From Ruminococcus sp. (GTDB lineage: Bacteria > Bacillota > Clostridia > Oscillospirales > Ruminococcaceae), in contig JAAVHM010000168.1 in assembly GCA_014799675.1 (NCBI GenBank), positions 1 to 8,616 of the forward strand: a stretch of DNA of 8,616 nt. The letters are read 5' to 3'. The notes below the pieces were generated by a model, which was not told where the DNA came from, made no database searches, and worked only from the letters and a program-made list of their open reading frames with translations. A program made the position numbers and the translations under genes. Of the stretch, positions 1-5,825 are shown one piece after another. Positions within the stretch are counted from its first letter, which is position 1; every line of letters starts with the position of its first letter.

Positions 1-26
1 GATAGATTTACAACCCAAGTGCAACA
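1..26. repeat. Left terminal inverted repeat of the IS30 element
   Basis: Reads GATAGATTTACAA, then CCC, then AAGTGCAACA. It pairs with the reverse complement of 1067-1092, where the three central bases are TAT instead. This end lies just downstream of the transposase stop codon. Confidence 0.88.
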
Positions 27-30
27 AAAT

Positions 31-987
31 TCACAAAAAATTAAGAAGTAACTCAGCAGGAGAACGGAAGCCAAGGCGCTTTCTGGGACGATTGTTAATA
101 AGGTCAACAACAGCCTGAAGCTGATCATCAGACAAATCGTCAAATGATGTACCCTTCGGGAAAAATTGCCTGAGCAGACCATTGGTATTTTCGTTAGTAC
201 CCCTTTGCCAAGGCGAATAGGGATCGCAGAAAAATACTTTCATACCCGTACCGGCAGCAAGCTCCTTATGCGCGGCAAACTCTTTTCCGTTATCGACCGT
301 GAAACTCTTTTTCAGCTTTTCGGAAATTTTTGCAAACGCCGCAATAGTTGCATTTGTAAAGGCTTTGTCCTGCCTGTCGGGAATTTTAACGGCAATGAGA
401 TAACCGCTTTTGCGTTCAACATGGGTAGCAATGCAGCCCGTTCCTCTTTTGCCGAGAACAGTATCGCTTTCCCAATGTCCGAAGCGGGAACGGTTTTCAG
501 CTCCTGCGGGACGCTCATGGATCGACACAGTATCAGGGATCTTACCCCGATTATCCTCGCCCTTACACTTTTTGTGTTTCCATTTGAAACGCATAATTTT
601 TTTCAGACGTTTGGGAAGTATGCCGCTGTCAATAGCTCTGTAAACAGTTTGGTACGAGAAGCTGAACGGCTGATTTTCAAGCTTTGCACGTCCTGCAATT
701 TGTTCGGGAGTCCACCTCTGTTCAAGCTTTTCTATAACATATTTTTGAATTTCTTCGTCTTCAAGAATATGTTTGCGTCCGCAGTTTTTTCTGCGTTCGG
801 CGTATTGCTTGTCAGCGTAGTTTGCGGAATATGTACCGTCCTCACGGCTGTTTCTTGCAAATTCACGGCTTACCGACGAATTTGACCGATTCAGTGACCG
901 TGCAATTGCACGGTCACTGAATCCCTGTGCTCGCATTACTCTTGACAATTCACGTTCTTCTGTGGTAAAATGGGTATAGTGGCTCAT
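31..987 (-). CDS. IS30-family DDE transposase
   Basis: Catalyses cutting and strand transfer of the surrounding insertion sequence. The 318-residue length is typical of the family. An N-terminal helix-turn-helix (about residues 5-48, with FSDRAIARSLNRSNSSVSRE) binds the inverted repeats. A second HTH-like part follows at about 75-120 (RWTPEQIAGR). The integrase-like catalytic core runs from about 165 to 315. The DDE acids are visible as D175 (HWESDTV), D232 (FTVDNGKEF) and E266 (in RGTNENTNGLLRQFFPKG), the last block being a hallmark of IS30 transposases. The ATG start has an AGGAGG ribosome binding site at 995-1000 and a strong promoter at 1026-1054. No frameshift or internal stop is seen, so it is probably active. 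Confidence 0.96.
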   Translation of the reverse strand: MSHYTHFTTEERELSRVMRAQGFSDRAIARSLNRSNSSVSREFARNSREDGTYSANYADKQYAERRKNCGRKHILEDEEIQKYVIEKLEQRWTPEQIAGRAKLENQPFSFSYQTVYRAIDSGILPKRLKKIMRFKWKHKKCKGEDNRGKIPDTVSIHERPAGAENRSRFGHWESDTVLGKRGTGCIATHVERKSGYLIAVKIPDRQDKAFTNATIAAFAKISEKLKKSFTVDNGKEFAAHKELAAGTGMKVFFCDPYSPWQRGTNENTNGLLRQFFPKGTSFDDLSDDQLQAVVDLINNRPRKRLGFRSPAELLLNFL

Positions 988-1025
988 CTTGCTGCCTCCT
1001 GTATATGGTTGTTTTGCTTACTTTC

Positions 1026-1054
1026 ATTATACCACAGGCTGCTTGATGTGTCAC
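1026..1054 (-). promoter_or_regulatory. Sigma-A-like promoter of the IS30 transposase
   Basis: On the minus strand: -35 GTGACA (1049-1054), a 17-bp spacer, then -10 TATAAT (1026-1031). It lies inside the element, 38 bases before the transposase start, with the AGGAGG site between. Confidence 0.75.
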
Positions 1055-1066
1055 TCTTTTATTTTC

Positions 1067-1092
1067 TGTTGCACTTATATTGTAAATCTATC
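1067..1092. repeat. Right terminal inverted repeat of the IS30 element
   Basis: The reverse complement reads GATAGATTTACAA, TAT, AAGTGCAACA, matching the left end at 23 of 26 positions. This is the end upstream of the transposase. The TAA stop codon of the truncated ATPase frame occupies the three bases just outside it (1093-1095). Confidence 0.88.
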
Positions 1093-1773
1093 TTAAAAAA
1101 ATACTCTGTATGTCTCTGACAGCATATTCCAATATCGAGTGAATTTTTTGATCAAGTCAAAGCTTTTGGAACTGACATTTGAGAGCAACTCCAAATCTGT
1201 ACTGTAATCCAAATCGCTTCTTCTTGAATTATAGCTTTTTGCGTAATAAGCCTTTTTCAGATTTTCAAAGGATTTGCGCAATTCATTTCGCTCATTAAAA
1301 GAACATCTATCAAAAAAATTATACTTTTTACATATAGAACCATACTCAGAGCTATCACCACGATATTCGTATGCCCTAATATAGCCTTCAATTTCATTGA
1401 GATTTTTTTCGACTGAAGCGAGTATCCATCCGATAAAATTATCTGAACTATCAATAAGCTCTGGCATAATTAATGGCATAAGAATATTGATCTTATTTTT
1501 TTGCTCCATCTCATCTTTCAGCTGGTGATGAAGCGTAAATAAAATGCTTGTTTTTCCTGCGCCTCTGCCTCCGAAAATTGAGAGAATATTATCATATTTT
1601 AAATTTTCAAATCCGCTATTGTCTAAATCATGTGAATTAGCTGCATTTTCTCTAATTGTTTCAATTTTGCTTTTTAACAGGTCAAATCCTGGCAATCCAT
1701 TTCTTAATTGAGTGTCAGTAAGTGTTTTAACGCCACTTTTATATATAGGGTTTAAATTTTTCTTTTCATACAT
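1093..1773 (-). pseudogene. P-loop ATPase, N-terminal fragment cut off by the IS30 insertion
   Basis: 226 residues from the ATG at 1771-1773, chosen because a perfect AAGGAGGT site (1784-1791) sits 10 bases upstream. Residues 64-83 hold a Walker A loop, FGGRGAGKTS (K74, T75), after a short N-terminal part. A strand-like stretch with MPLIMPELIDSSD (about 99-111) follows. Neither a Walker B motif nor a recognisable C-terminal domain is present. The frame ends with TAA directly against the IS end, so the gene continued beyond the insertion. The architecture, a small N-terminal region then a GxxGxGKT loop and a PELID-like segment, recalls large bacterial ATPases (KAP/STAND-like) of which many act in phage defence. 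The family is not certain. The open frame extends 60 codons further upstream to a GTG at 1951-1953. Confidence 0.7.
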
Positions 1774-2159
1774 AATAAATATAACCTCCTTAGAAATTTT
1801 CGGAATCTCACGAAGCCTTACGGCAACATAATTTGCAGCAATAATAACAATTGAGTAATCGTTTGGATTTGCGTCCGCAATTTCTTTTGTTACGACCATT
1901 TTTATACTTGCTTTCCATTTACACATTTCTACATAATGCGACATAATATACACTTTTTTGTAACACCCTTTCTTTAGAAATCAGCAAAATTAACAAAAAT
2001 GCTCAAAAAATTATGAAACACGCTGCAAGAGTCATCTGGATATATAGTTTTAAACATTAACACTTAATTTCTTCCTTAACTCATGCTGACAGATTTCCCC
2101 AAAATTCTAAATAATTAGAAAAATATAAACTATTATTTTGTAAACAATGTATCAAATTG

Positions 2160-2188
2160 TTAAATTCTCTTGATTTTGGGTGTATAAT
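2160..2188 (+). promoter_or_regulatory. Candidate promoter of the sigma operon
   Basis: A perfect TATAAT at 2183-2188 with a poor -35 (TTAAAT, 2160-2165) at 17-bp spacing. It lies 160 bases ahead of the first sigma gene and 39 ahead of a 14-codon ORF. The weak -35 suggests either low basal expression or dependence on an activator. No GGAAC-type ECF -35 was recognised here. Confidence 0.4.
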
Positions 2189-2226
2189 ATAAGTTAAAGA
2201 AATATATCAGATTTTGAGGTAAAACT

Positions 2227-2271
2227 ATGAGTTTTGATAAAAAGAAAATCGGTGCAAAAATTGTTGCTTGA
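2227..2271 (+). CDS. 14-codon ORF: leader peptide or remnant of an HTH regulator gene
   Basis: ATG to TGA encodes MSFDKKKIGAKIVA. A GAGGT ribosome binding site (2216-2220) sits 6 bases upstream and a TATAAT box 39 bases upstream, so it has the signals of a translated gene. The start resembles the N-termini of XRE-type regulators of Ruminococcus-like bacteria, which often begin M-x-FDKxKxGAxx. The following bases encode no HTH in any frame, so it could be a decayed stump. It could equally be a short leader peptide of the sigma operon. Confidence 0.3.
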   Translation: MSFDKKKIGAKIVA

Positions 2272-2347
2272 AGCACATGAATTTCAAAAAAATTTTATCG
2301 TAAAGATTCAAAATATAAAGAAATCATAAGAAACAAGGTGAATACAA

Positions 2348-2905
2348 ATGTCTGTAGCAATTCAAAATGACGACGATCGTGAATTTATTGCAGAATTATA
2401 CCGCAGCAAATATAGAATTTGGTTCAAGGAAGCCTATAAACTTACGCAGGACAGACACGCTGCCGAGGATATAATAAATGACGTTTTTGTTAAACTTTTT
2501 AGTAAAATTGATGTTTTACGTGAAATTGGGTGTTACAAATCCACAGGTTATATAGTCAAAAGTATCAGAAACACCTGCAAACGATATTTGAAAAACAAGG
2601 CAAAGGGCGGCTATCCGGTGGATTTTTACAATGATGATAACATGGCGAATATCCCTGATAGCTTCAACACTGAGAAAACTGTGTTCTACAGGCTTGACAG
2701 AGAGGTTTTTGCAAAGGTGTTTAATACTCTGCCTGATTTCGAGCAGGATTTTATTATAAAATCTTTCTTTGAAAATCTAAGCGACAGAGAAATAGCGGCA
2801 CAAACAGGAATGAAATACAACAACATACGTACATACCGCTGCCGCTTGGTAAACAAGCTCAAAAAGCTTTGCAGTAAAGAAAGTGAGGTAAAAAAACATG
2901 GCTGA
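2348..2905 (+). CDS. RNA polymerase sigma-70 family (ECF-like) sigma factor
   Basis: Directs RNA polymerase to a specific promoter set. The 185-residue protein has the two-domain layout of ECF sigma factors. Region 2 lies at about residues 13-85 (AYKLTQDRHAAEDIINDVFVKL, with core-binding and -10 recognition helices) and region 4 at about 118-175. The region 4 helix-turn-helix is LSDREIAAQTGMKYNNIRTY. The ATG follows an AAGGTG site (2335-2340) by 7 bases. The gene overlaps the downstream membrane-protein gene by 8 bp, implying co-translation. By analogy with such pairs, that protein probably controls the sigma factor. The target promoters are unknown. Confidence 0.9.
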   Translation: MSVAIQNDDDREFIAELYRSKYRIWFKEAYKLTQDRHAAEDIINDVFVKLFSKIDVLREIGCYKSTGYIVKSIRNTCKRYLKNKAKGGYPVDFYNDDNMANIPDSFNTEKTVFYRLDREVFAKVFNTLPDFEQDFIIKSFFENLSDREIAAQTGMKYNNIRTYRCRLVNKLKKLCSKESEVKKHG

Positions 2906-3599
2906 CCGCAAACTTAACAGTGATTATGATGACGCTTTACTTAATCTTGCCGTGTCTGATATGCTGGAGGATTACGGCAGAGAACTGGAGAAAAAGTACA
3001 AGGACGTTGAGGACGTTCCCCCCTCCCCCGAAGCGGCGGAAAAATTTGAAAGGGAGCTTAACAAGGCTTACAGGAACGGGCAGCTGCGCTCCTTTCGCAC
3101 AAAGGCAGTGAAATTTAGCAAATATGCCGTGACCGTCTGCGCCGCTTTTATTGTTGTTTTTGCCGTGTCGGTGGTTTCGGTCGACGCGCTTAGGCTTAGA
3201 TTTTTGGAGTGGCTTTTTAATATTCATGAAAGTCATAGTTCGTTGAAAATTAACACAAATAATAGTGCATATTATGATATAATACATGCAGATTATATGA
3301 TTGACGGATATGAATTAATTAATTATAATAATGACGGTGATTTAATTGAAATATGTTACAGTAATAATATTAACAATGTTAAAATATATGTATATTTAGA
3401 TTATTTCACATTTAATACTGACAATGAGAACACATCATCAGAAGAAGTTTATATTAACGGAAATAATGGACAATATCAAAAAAAGGAATCGACATCAACC
3501 ATATTTTGGTATAGTGGTAAACAATCCTATTGTGTTTCAACAAATGATATGCAAATAACCAAGGACGAACTTATCGAAATTGCACAATCTGTAAATTAA
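2898..3599 (+). CDS. Single-pass membrane protein, DUF4367-like; putative anti-sigma/sensor
   Basis: 233 residues; the ATG lies in the sigma gene's last codons with a GAGGT site at 2885-2889. The N-terminal 75 residues are charged and presumably cytoplasmic. One membrane helix lies at about 76-96 (YAVTVCAAFIVVFAVSVVSV), followed by an extracellular domain to the end. The end (FWYSGKQSYCVSTNDMQITKDELIEIAQSVN region) resembles DUF4367 domains: a tryptophan-bearing beta hairpin, then a helix with x-ELIxIAxS. Proteins of this layout next to ECF-like sigma factors in Clostridia are taken to sequester the sigma factor, but this is inference by position. Base composition changes abruptly near 3200-3240: 52-57% G+C in lines 3001-3060 and 3121-3180 against 22% and 15% in lines 3301-3360 and 3361-3420. 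The ectodomain may have a separate origin. Confidence 0.8.
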   Translation: MADRKLNSDYDDALLNLAVSDMLEDYGRELEKKYKDVEDVPPSPEAAEKFERELNKAYRNGQLRSFRTKAVKFSKYAVTVCAAFIVVFAVSVVSVDALRLRFLEWLFNIHESHSSLKINTNNSAYYDIIHADYMIDGYELINYNNDGDLIEICYSNNINNVKIYVYLDYFTFNTDNENTSSEEVYINGNNGQYQKKESTSTIFWYSGKQSYCVSTNDMQITKDELIEIAQSVN

Positions 3600-3639
3600 T
3601 TTTCTATCACCTGTTGCAATTGTTGCTTTTTGGAGTTTA

Positions 3640-3645
3640 TATAAT
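3640..3645 (+). promoter_or_regulatory. Possible internal promoter before the secreted-protein gene
   Basis: A perfect TATAAT, 26 bases before the ATG of the secreted protein. The nearest -35-like hexamers, TTGCAA (3614-3619) and TTGTTG (3620-3625), are spaced 20 and 14 bp away, neither ideal. In this very A/T-rich gap it may be chance. If real, the secreted protein and second sigma factor could be expressed apart from the first two genes. Confidence 0.25.
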
Positions 3646-3670
3646 ATAAAAAAATTTTGGAGGTAAAATT

Positions 3671-4135
3671 ATGTTAAACTCAAAAAAAGTTATTTCTGCT
3701 ATTCTTGCACTTTCAATGATTGCTACAACATCTGCGGTTGTTTATGCAGAAAATGATGTAAACGCATCTACAATAATTGCATATTCAACAAATAATGAAA
3801 GGTCAATTAATTGGACATATACCTCTTGGGTTGCTGCAGGTATTATAATTGACGGGAATTATGGCAAATGTACTGGTTCATATGAGTTATACAGCGATAT
3901 GAAATCAGAGATAACTGTAACCCTTATGAAATCAAAAGATGGCAATAGTTGGTCAAAAGTGGAATCTTGGACTGCTACCAACTATGATTACAGTCCAAGT
4001 TCATTGTCAAAAACAAGCACAAATGAGTTGGAACATGGTTACTATTACTGCACGCACACACAGGTGCAAGTTTATAGCAATAATAAAGTTGTTGAAACAG
4101 GAAACAGCTTTTCCAACTCAAAATACTACGCATGA
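3671..4135 (+). CDS. Small secreted protein of unknown function
   Basis: 154 residues with a clear Sec signal peptide: lysines at 5-6, a hydrophobic core about 8-23, and a likely cut after VVYA (residue 26), leaving about 128 residues. The mature part is rich in Ser, Thr, Tyr and Asn. It alternates polar and aromatic residues, as in a beta-sandwich (EITVTLMKS, SKVESWTATNYDYS, HGYYYCTHTQVQVYS). Only two cysteines are present (in KCTG and YYCTH), which could form one disulphide outside the cell. No catalytic motif, anchor or binding repeat is seen. It loosely resembles small secreted Clostridia proteins of unknown function. A GGAGGT site (3659-3664) precedes the ATG. The stop codon overlaps the next sigma gene's start (ATGA). 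Confidence 0.8.
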   Translation: MLNSKKVISAILALSMIATTSAVVYAENDVNASTIIAYSTNNERSINWTYTSWVAAGIIIDGNYGKCTGSYELYSDMKSEITVTLMKSKDGNSWSKVESWTATNYDYSPSSLSKTSTNELEHGYYYCTHTQVQVYSNNKVVETGNSFSNSKYYA

Positions 4136-4707
4136 TTTACTTTCTCACAGTGATTGACGACGCCGATGACAGAGATTATTTCGAGGAAATCTATGAAAAA
4201 TATCATAAAATGATGTTTGACTGCGCGATGAGAATTTTAAAAAATCGTCACGACGCAGAGGACGCTGTACAGCAAGTGCTTCTGAACTTGTGGAAGTATA
4301 TTTATAACGTTAAAAAGGTTTCCGAGGAAAAGCTTGCGGGATATCTGTATGCGACTACAAGAAATCATTGCTACGACTTGATAGAAAAGAACAAGCATAC
4401 TACTTTAAGTTTCGATGACAATCCTGAATTGCAGATTATAATTGAAACTACTCCCGAACTTATAGCTATTGATAAGTATAACCATTCTCTTCTTATGGAG
4501 GCTTTCAATGAGCTGACGCCCCGTTACAGGCAGATAATAATGGATAAAGCCATTCTGCACCTTAATGACGAGCAAGCGGCGGCGCACATCAGAATAAAGG
4601 TTACATATGTCCGCGAGTGTCTTTCACGCGCACGGGCTACCTTGCGTAAGCTGTATCTTAAAAAGTTGGAAGAAGCCGAAGCTACAGCGGGTTCTGACAG
4701 AAAATAA
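4132..4707 (+). CDS. Second RNA polymerase sigma-70 family (ECF-like) sigma factor
   Basis: 191 residues. Sigma region 2 lies at about 16-88 (CAMRILKNRHDAEDAVQQVL, then LAGYLYATTRNHCYDLI) and region 4 at about 118-176 (FNELTPRYRQIIMDKA; HTH LNDEQAAAHIRIKVTYVREC). The start is the ATG of an ATGA overlap with the secreted-protein gene. No Shine-Dalgarno is visible, so translation probably depends on coupling. A GTG at 4150 is a possible alternative start. The protein differs clearly from the first sigma factor of the operon and is not a duplicate copy. Unlike the first, it has no membrane partner directly after it; a strong terminator follows. It may act downstream of the secreted protein or share the DUF4367-like regulator. 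Confidence 0.88.
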   Translation: MIYFLTVIDDADDRDYFEEIYEKYHKMMFDCAMRILKNRHDAEDAVQQVLLNLWKYIYNVKKVSEEKLAGYLYATTRNHCYDLIEKNKHTTLSFDDNPELQIIIETTPELIAIDKYNHSLLMEAFNELTPRYRQIIMDKAILHLNDEQAAAHIRIKVTYVRECLSRARATLRKLYLKKLEEAEATAGSDRK

Positions 4708-4713
4708 AAAGTT

Positions 4714-4751
4714 ATCACCGTCTGAATTGTTAGTTCAGGCGGTGATTTTTT
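4714..4751 (+). terminator. Rho-independent terminator of the sigma operon
   Basis: A 13-bp stem (4714-4726 with 4734-4746, one G-T wobble), a 7-base loop, then a run of T (4746-4751). On the other strand the stem is followed by AACTTTTTATTTTC, so it may also end the convergent HEPN transcript. Confidence 0.9.
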
Positions 4752-4779
4752 GTTATATGCAAAAAATATTATTTTGACT

Positions 4780-5181
4780 TTATTCTACAGGCTTAATGAG
4801 TGAAATTTCGTGTTTTAAACTTTCAAATAATTCACAATATATGTTTTTGGCTACAGCATACTTTTTCTCTGAAAAGTTTATAAACGGATCGTATCTCAAA
4901 TTGGATTCCCATGCGGTAAGCGTATCGGAAATATCCTCCAGTTCTTCCGGAAGCTCCATTCCCAATTTACTTAAATGTACACGCAGCTTCGCGATGTTGT
5001 GAGTAAATTCAGGCGTTTCACCATATATTAAAATCAAGCCTTTAAGAACTTTTTCAATAGCCTGCTGCATGTGGTAAGCTGCTGCCGTGATTGCGTACTC
5101 ATCGGGAAATTCCTTTTCCGCAAGAAGACAGGTTTTATAATCCCTTTCCGCAAGTATCAAATAATCATTGCTGTCTGGCAT
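4780..5181 (-). CDS. HEPN-domain protein, partner of the MNT nucleotidyltransferase
   Basis: 133 residues of all-alpha HEPN fold. The signature helix reads AAYHMQQAIEKVLKGLIL (about 34-51), matching the YHxQQAxEKxLKxLL pattern of PF05168-type HEPN proteins. It is followed by THNIAKLRVHL (about 60-70) and a C-terminal NLRYDPF segment at the place of the family's RYP motif. In two-gene MNT-HEPN systems the HEPN protein is the toxin (often an RNase) and the MNT enzyme neutralises it by adenylylation. The ribonuclease motif R-x4-6-H is not seen after R96, so RNase activity is doubtful. The ATG at 5179-5181 is chosen for its GGGG-type site 9 bases upstream; GTG at 5185-5187 is possible. The gene overlaps the MNT gene by 17 bp, so the two are co-translated. 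Confidence 0.85.
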   Translation of the reverse strand: MPDSNDYLILAERDYKTCLLAEKEFPDEYAITAAAYHMQQAIEKVLKGLILIYGETPEFTHNIAKLRVHLSKLGMELPEELEDISDTLTAWESNLRYDPFINFSEKKYAVAKNIYCELFESLKHEISLIKPVE

Positions 5182-5512
5182 ATACACACACCCCTTTATC
5201 GACCTCGTTTTTAAACATCTCGCTGTGAATATCGTTATAATGAATTACATCTACCTCAGACGGAATTTCTGTATAAAAAGGTCTTGCAAGCTTGGCAAAA
5301 TCGTCGAAATTAATATTTGGAACATCCAAAGCAATGTCAACGTCACTGCCGATTCCGCACTTCATTGTCACTGCACTGCCGAATATGATAAGACGCTTGA
5401 TCCTGTTATCTATCGCTGCAAGTTCTATTGCTTTTTGCACAGCCCTTTGTTTTGACGGGAAAATATATTTTAATTCTTCTGCACCATCGCACCTTTTCGG
5501 AAAAATATACAT
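5165..5512 (-). CDS. MNT-type minimal nucleotidyltransferase (putative antitoxin)
   Basis: 115 residues with the minimal polymerase-beta-like nucleotidyltransferase fold. FGSAVTMKCGIGSDVDIAL carries the G45-S46 nucleotide-binding turn and the metal ligands D57 and D59. The third acid is D88 in SEVDVIHY. All three catalytic acids are therefore present. By homology to MntA-like enzymes it transfers AMP from ATP, probably to the HEPN partner encoded by the overlapping next gene. The start at 5510-5512 is chosen because AAGGTGG (5521-5527) lies 8 bases upstream. The frame opens further up at 5548, but that lies upstream of the promoter's -10 box and cannot be transcribed from it. Confidence 0.88.
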   Translation of the reverse strand: MYIFPKRCDGAEELKYIFPSKQRAVQKAIELAAIDNRIKRLIIFGSAVTMKCGIGSDVDIALDVPNINFDDFAKLARPFYTEIPSEVDVIHYNDIHSEMFKNEVDKGVCVYARQQ

Positions 5513-5536
5513 TGACATCACCACCTTTTCATATAC

Positions 5537-5565
5537 ATTGTACCACAATTTTACATTAAAATCAA
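5537..5565 (-). promoter_or_regulatory. Sigma-A-like promoter of the MNT-HEPN pair
   Basis: On the minus strand: TTGATT (5560-5565), a 17-bp spacer, TACAAT (5537-5542). Transcription should begin near 5530, leaving a very short leader holding the AAGGTGG site. No obvious operator palindrome overlaps it. Confidence 0.7.
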
Positions 5566-5825
5566 GCCATAAATTCAGATTCCGTTACATATCCTAAATA
5601 ACATAATCAAGTTTTTTAAATAAAACGACCACTAACCTTTTATGTCCTGTTACTTTACTTTTTACGTTTTGGAAAAGGACTAATTCACATTGGCGTTTTT
5701 TGGTAATAATTACAAACATAAATATATTATTATTTTATACTTATATGTGTAATTATTACCAAGAAGAATATCAATCTATATTCTGTGTGTGTTTAGCTTT
5801 AGCTATACTTTATATGGTAGTTTGA
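5566..5825. other. A/T-rich intergenic stretch before the truncated amidase
   Basis: No convincing gene. Besides the hairpin at 5700-5762 it holds a 26-codon ATG ORF (5745-5825) encoding a hydrophobic tail (SIFCVCLALAILYMVV). This ORF ends in TGA and lies in the same frame as the amidase that follows. It has no ribosome binding site. G+C is 15% in line 5701-5760 and 28% in 5761-5820, against 45-52% in the amidase lines counted. Confidence 0.5.
5700..5762. repeat. Perfect 15-bp inverted repeat forming a 63-nt hairpin
   Basis: TTGGTAATAATTACA (5700-5714) is exactly complementary to 5748-5762. After a 2-base bulge, four more pairs (5717-5720 with 5744-5747) extend the stem, leaving a 23-base A/T-only-like loop. 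No T-run follows on either strand, so it is not a standard terminator. It could be a regulatory hairpin, a small mobile-element remnant or a protein-binding site. Confidence 0.65.

Larger units (their letters stand above)
1..1092 (-). mobile_element. IS30-family insertion sequence, complete
   Basis: A single transposase gene is enclosed by terminal inverted repeats at 1-26 and 1067-1092, identical at 23 of 26 positions. The total of about 1.09 kb is the usual size for IS30-family elements. The element's left end coincides with base 1 of the window, so only one flank is visible and the target-site duplication cannot be checked. It carries its own promoter, ribosome binding site and DDE transposase and looks intact. 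On the right it abuts, and appears to have cut, a P-loop ATPase gene in the same orientation. The exact outer ends could differ by a base or two. Confidence 0.9.
1774..2347. other. A/T-rich divergent spacer between the ATPase fragment and the sigma operon
   Basis: Bases 1774-1953 can be read as a 60-codon in-frame N-terminal extension of the ATPase (GTG at 1951-1953, weak AAAGGG site 12 bases upstream), or as its 5' leader. No known domain is recognised in it. Bases 1954-2160 are very A/T-rich, with no gene seen and only a small TTCTAA/TTAGAA inverted repeat (2104-2119). From 2160 onward come a candidate plus-strand promoter and a 14-codon ORF ahead of the sigma gene. Confidence 0.6.

Noticed and set aside
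166..885. 239-codon open frame on the plus strand
   Set aside because: It is the antisense shadow of the IS30 transposase, has no ribosome binding site, and its translation shows no known domain.
1774..1953. Faint resemblance of the ATPase's upstream extension (NDYSIVIIAANYVAVRLREI) to the RNA polymerase omega subunit
   Set aside because: Only a short hydrophobic pattern is shared; the rest of the omega signature is absent.
2170..2188. TTGATT near TATAAT before the sigma operon
   Set aside because: The spacer is only 7 bp, too short for a -35/-10 pair, so TTAAAT at 17 bp was listed instead with low confidence.
3671..4135. Secreted protein as a lactococcin-972-like bacteriocin
   Set aside because: It has a signal peptide and a similar size, but the characteristic glycine/tryptophan and histidine-rich blocks and the usual transporter genes are not seen.
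5513..5548. Upstream start of the MNT gene at 5548 or 5518
   Set aside because: 5548 lies upstream of the -10 box of its promoter; 5518 is only 2 bases from the AAGGTGG site. The ATG at 5510-5512 has correct spacing.
5168..5597. Plus-strand open frames across the MNT gene
   Set aside because: Antisense shadows of the MNT gene, with no ribosome binding sites and no recognisable protein features.
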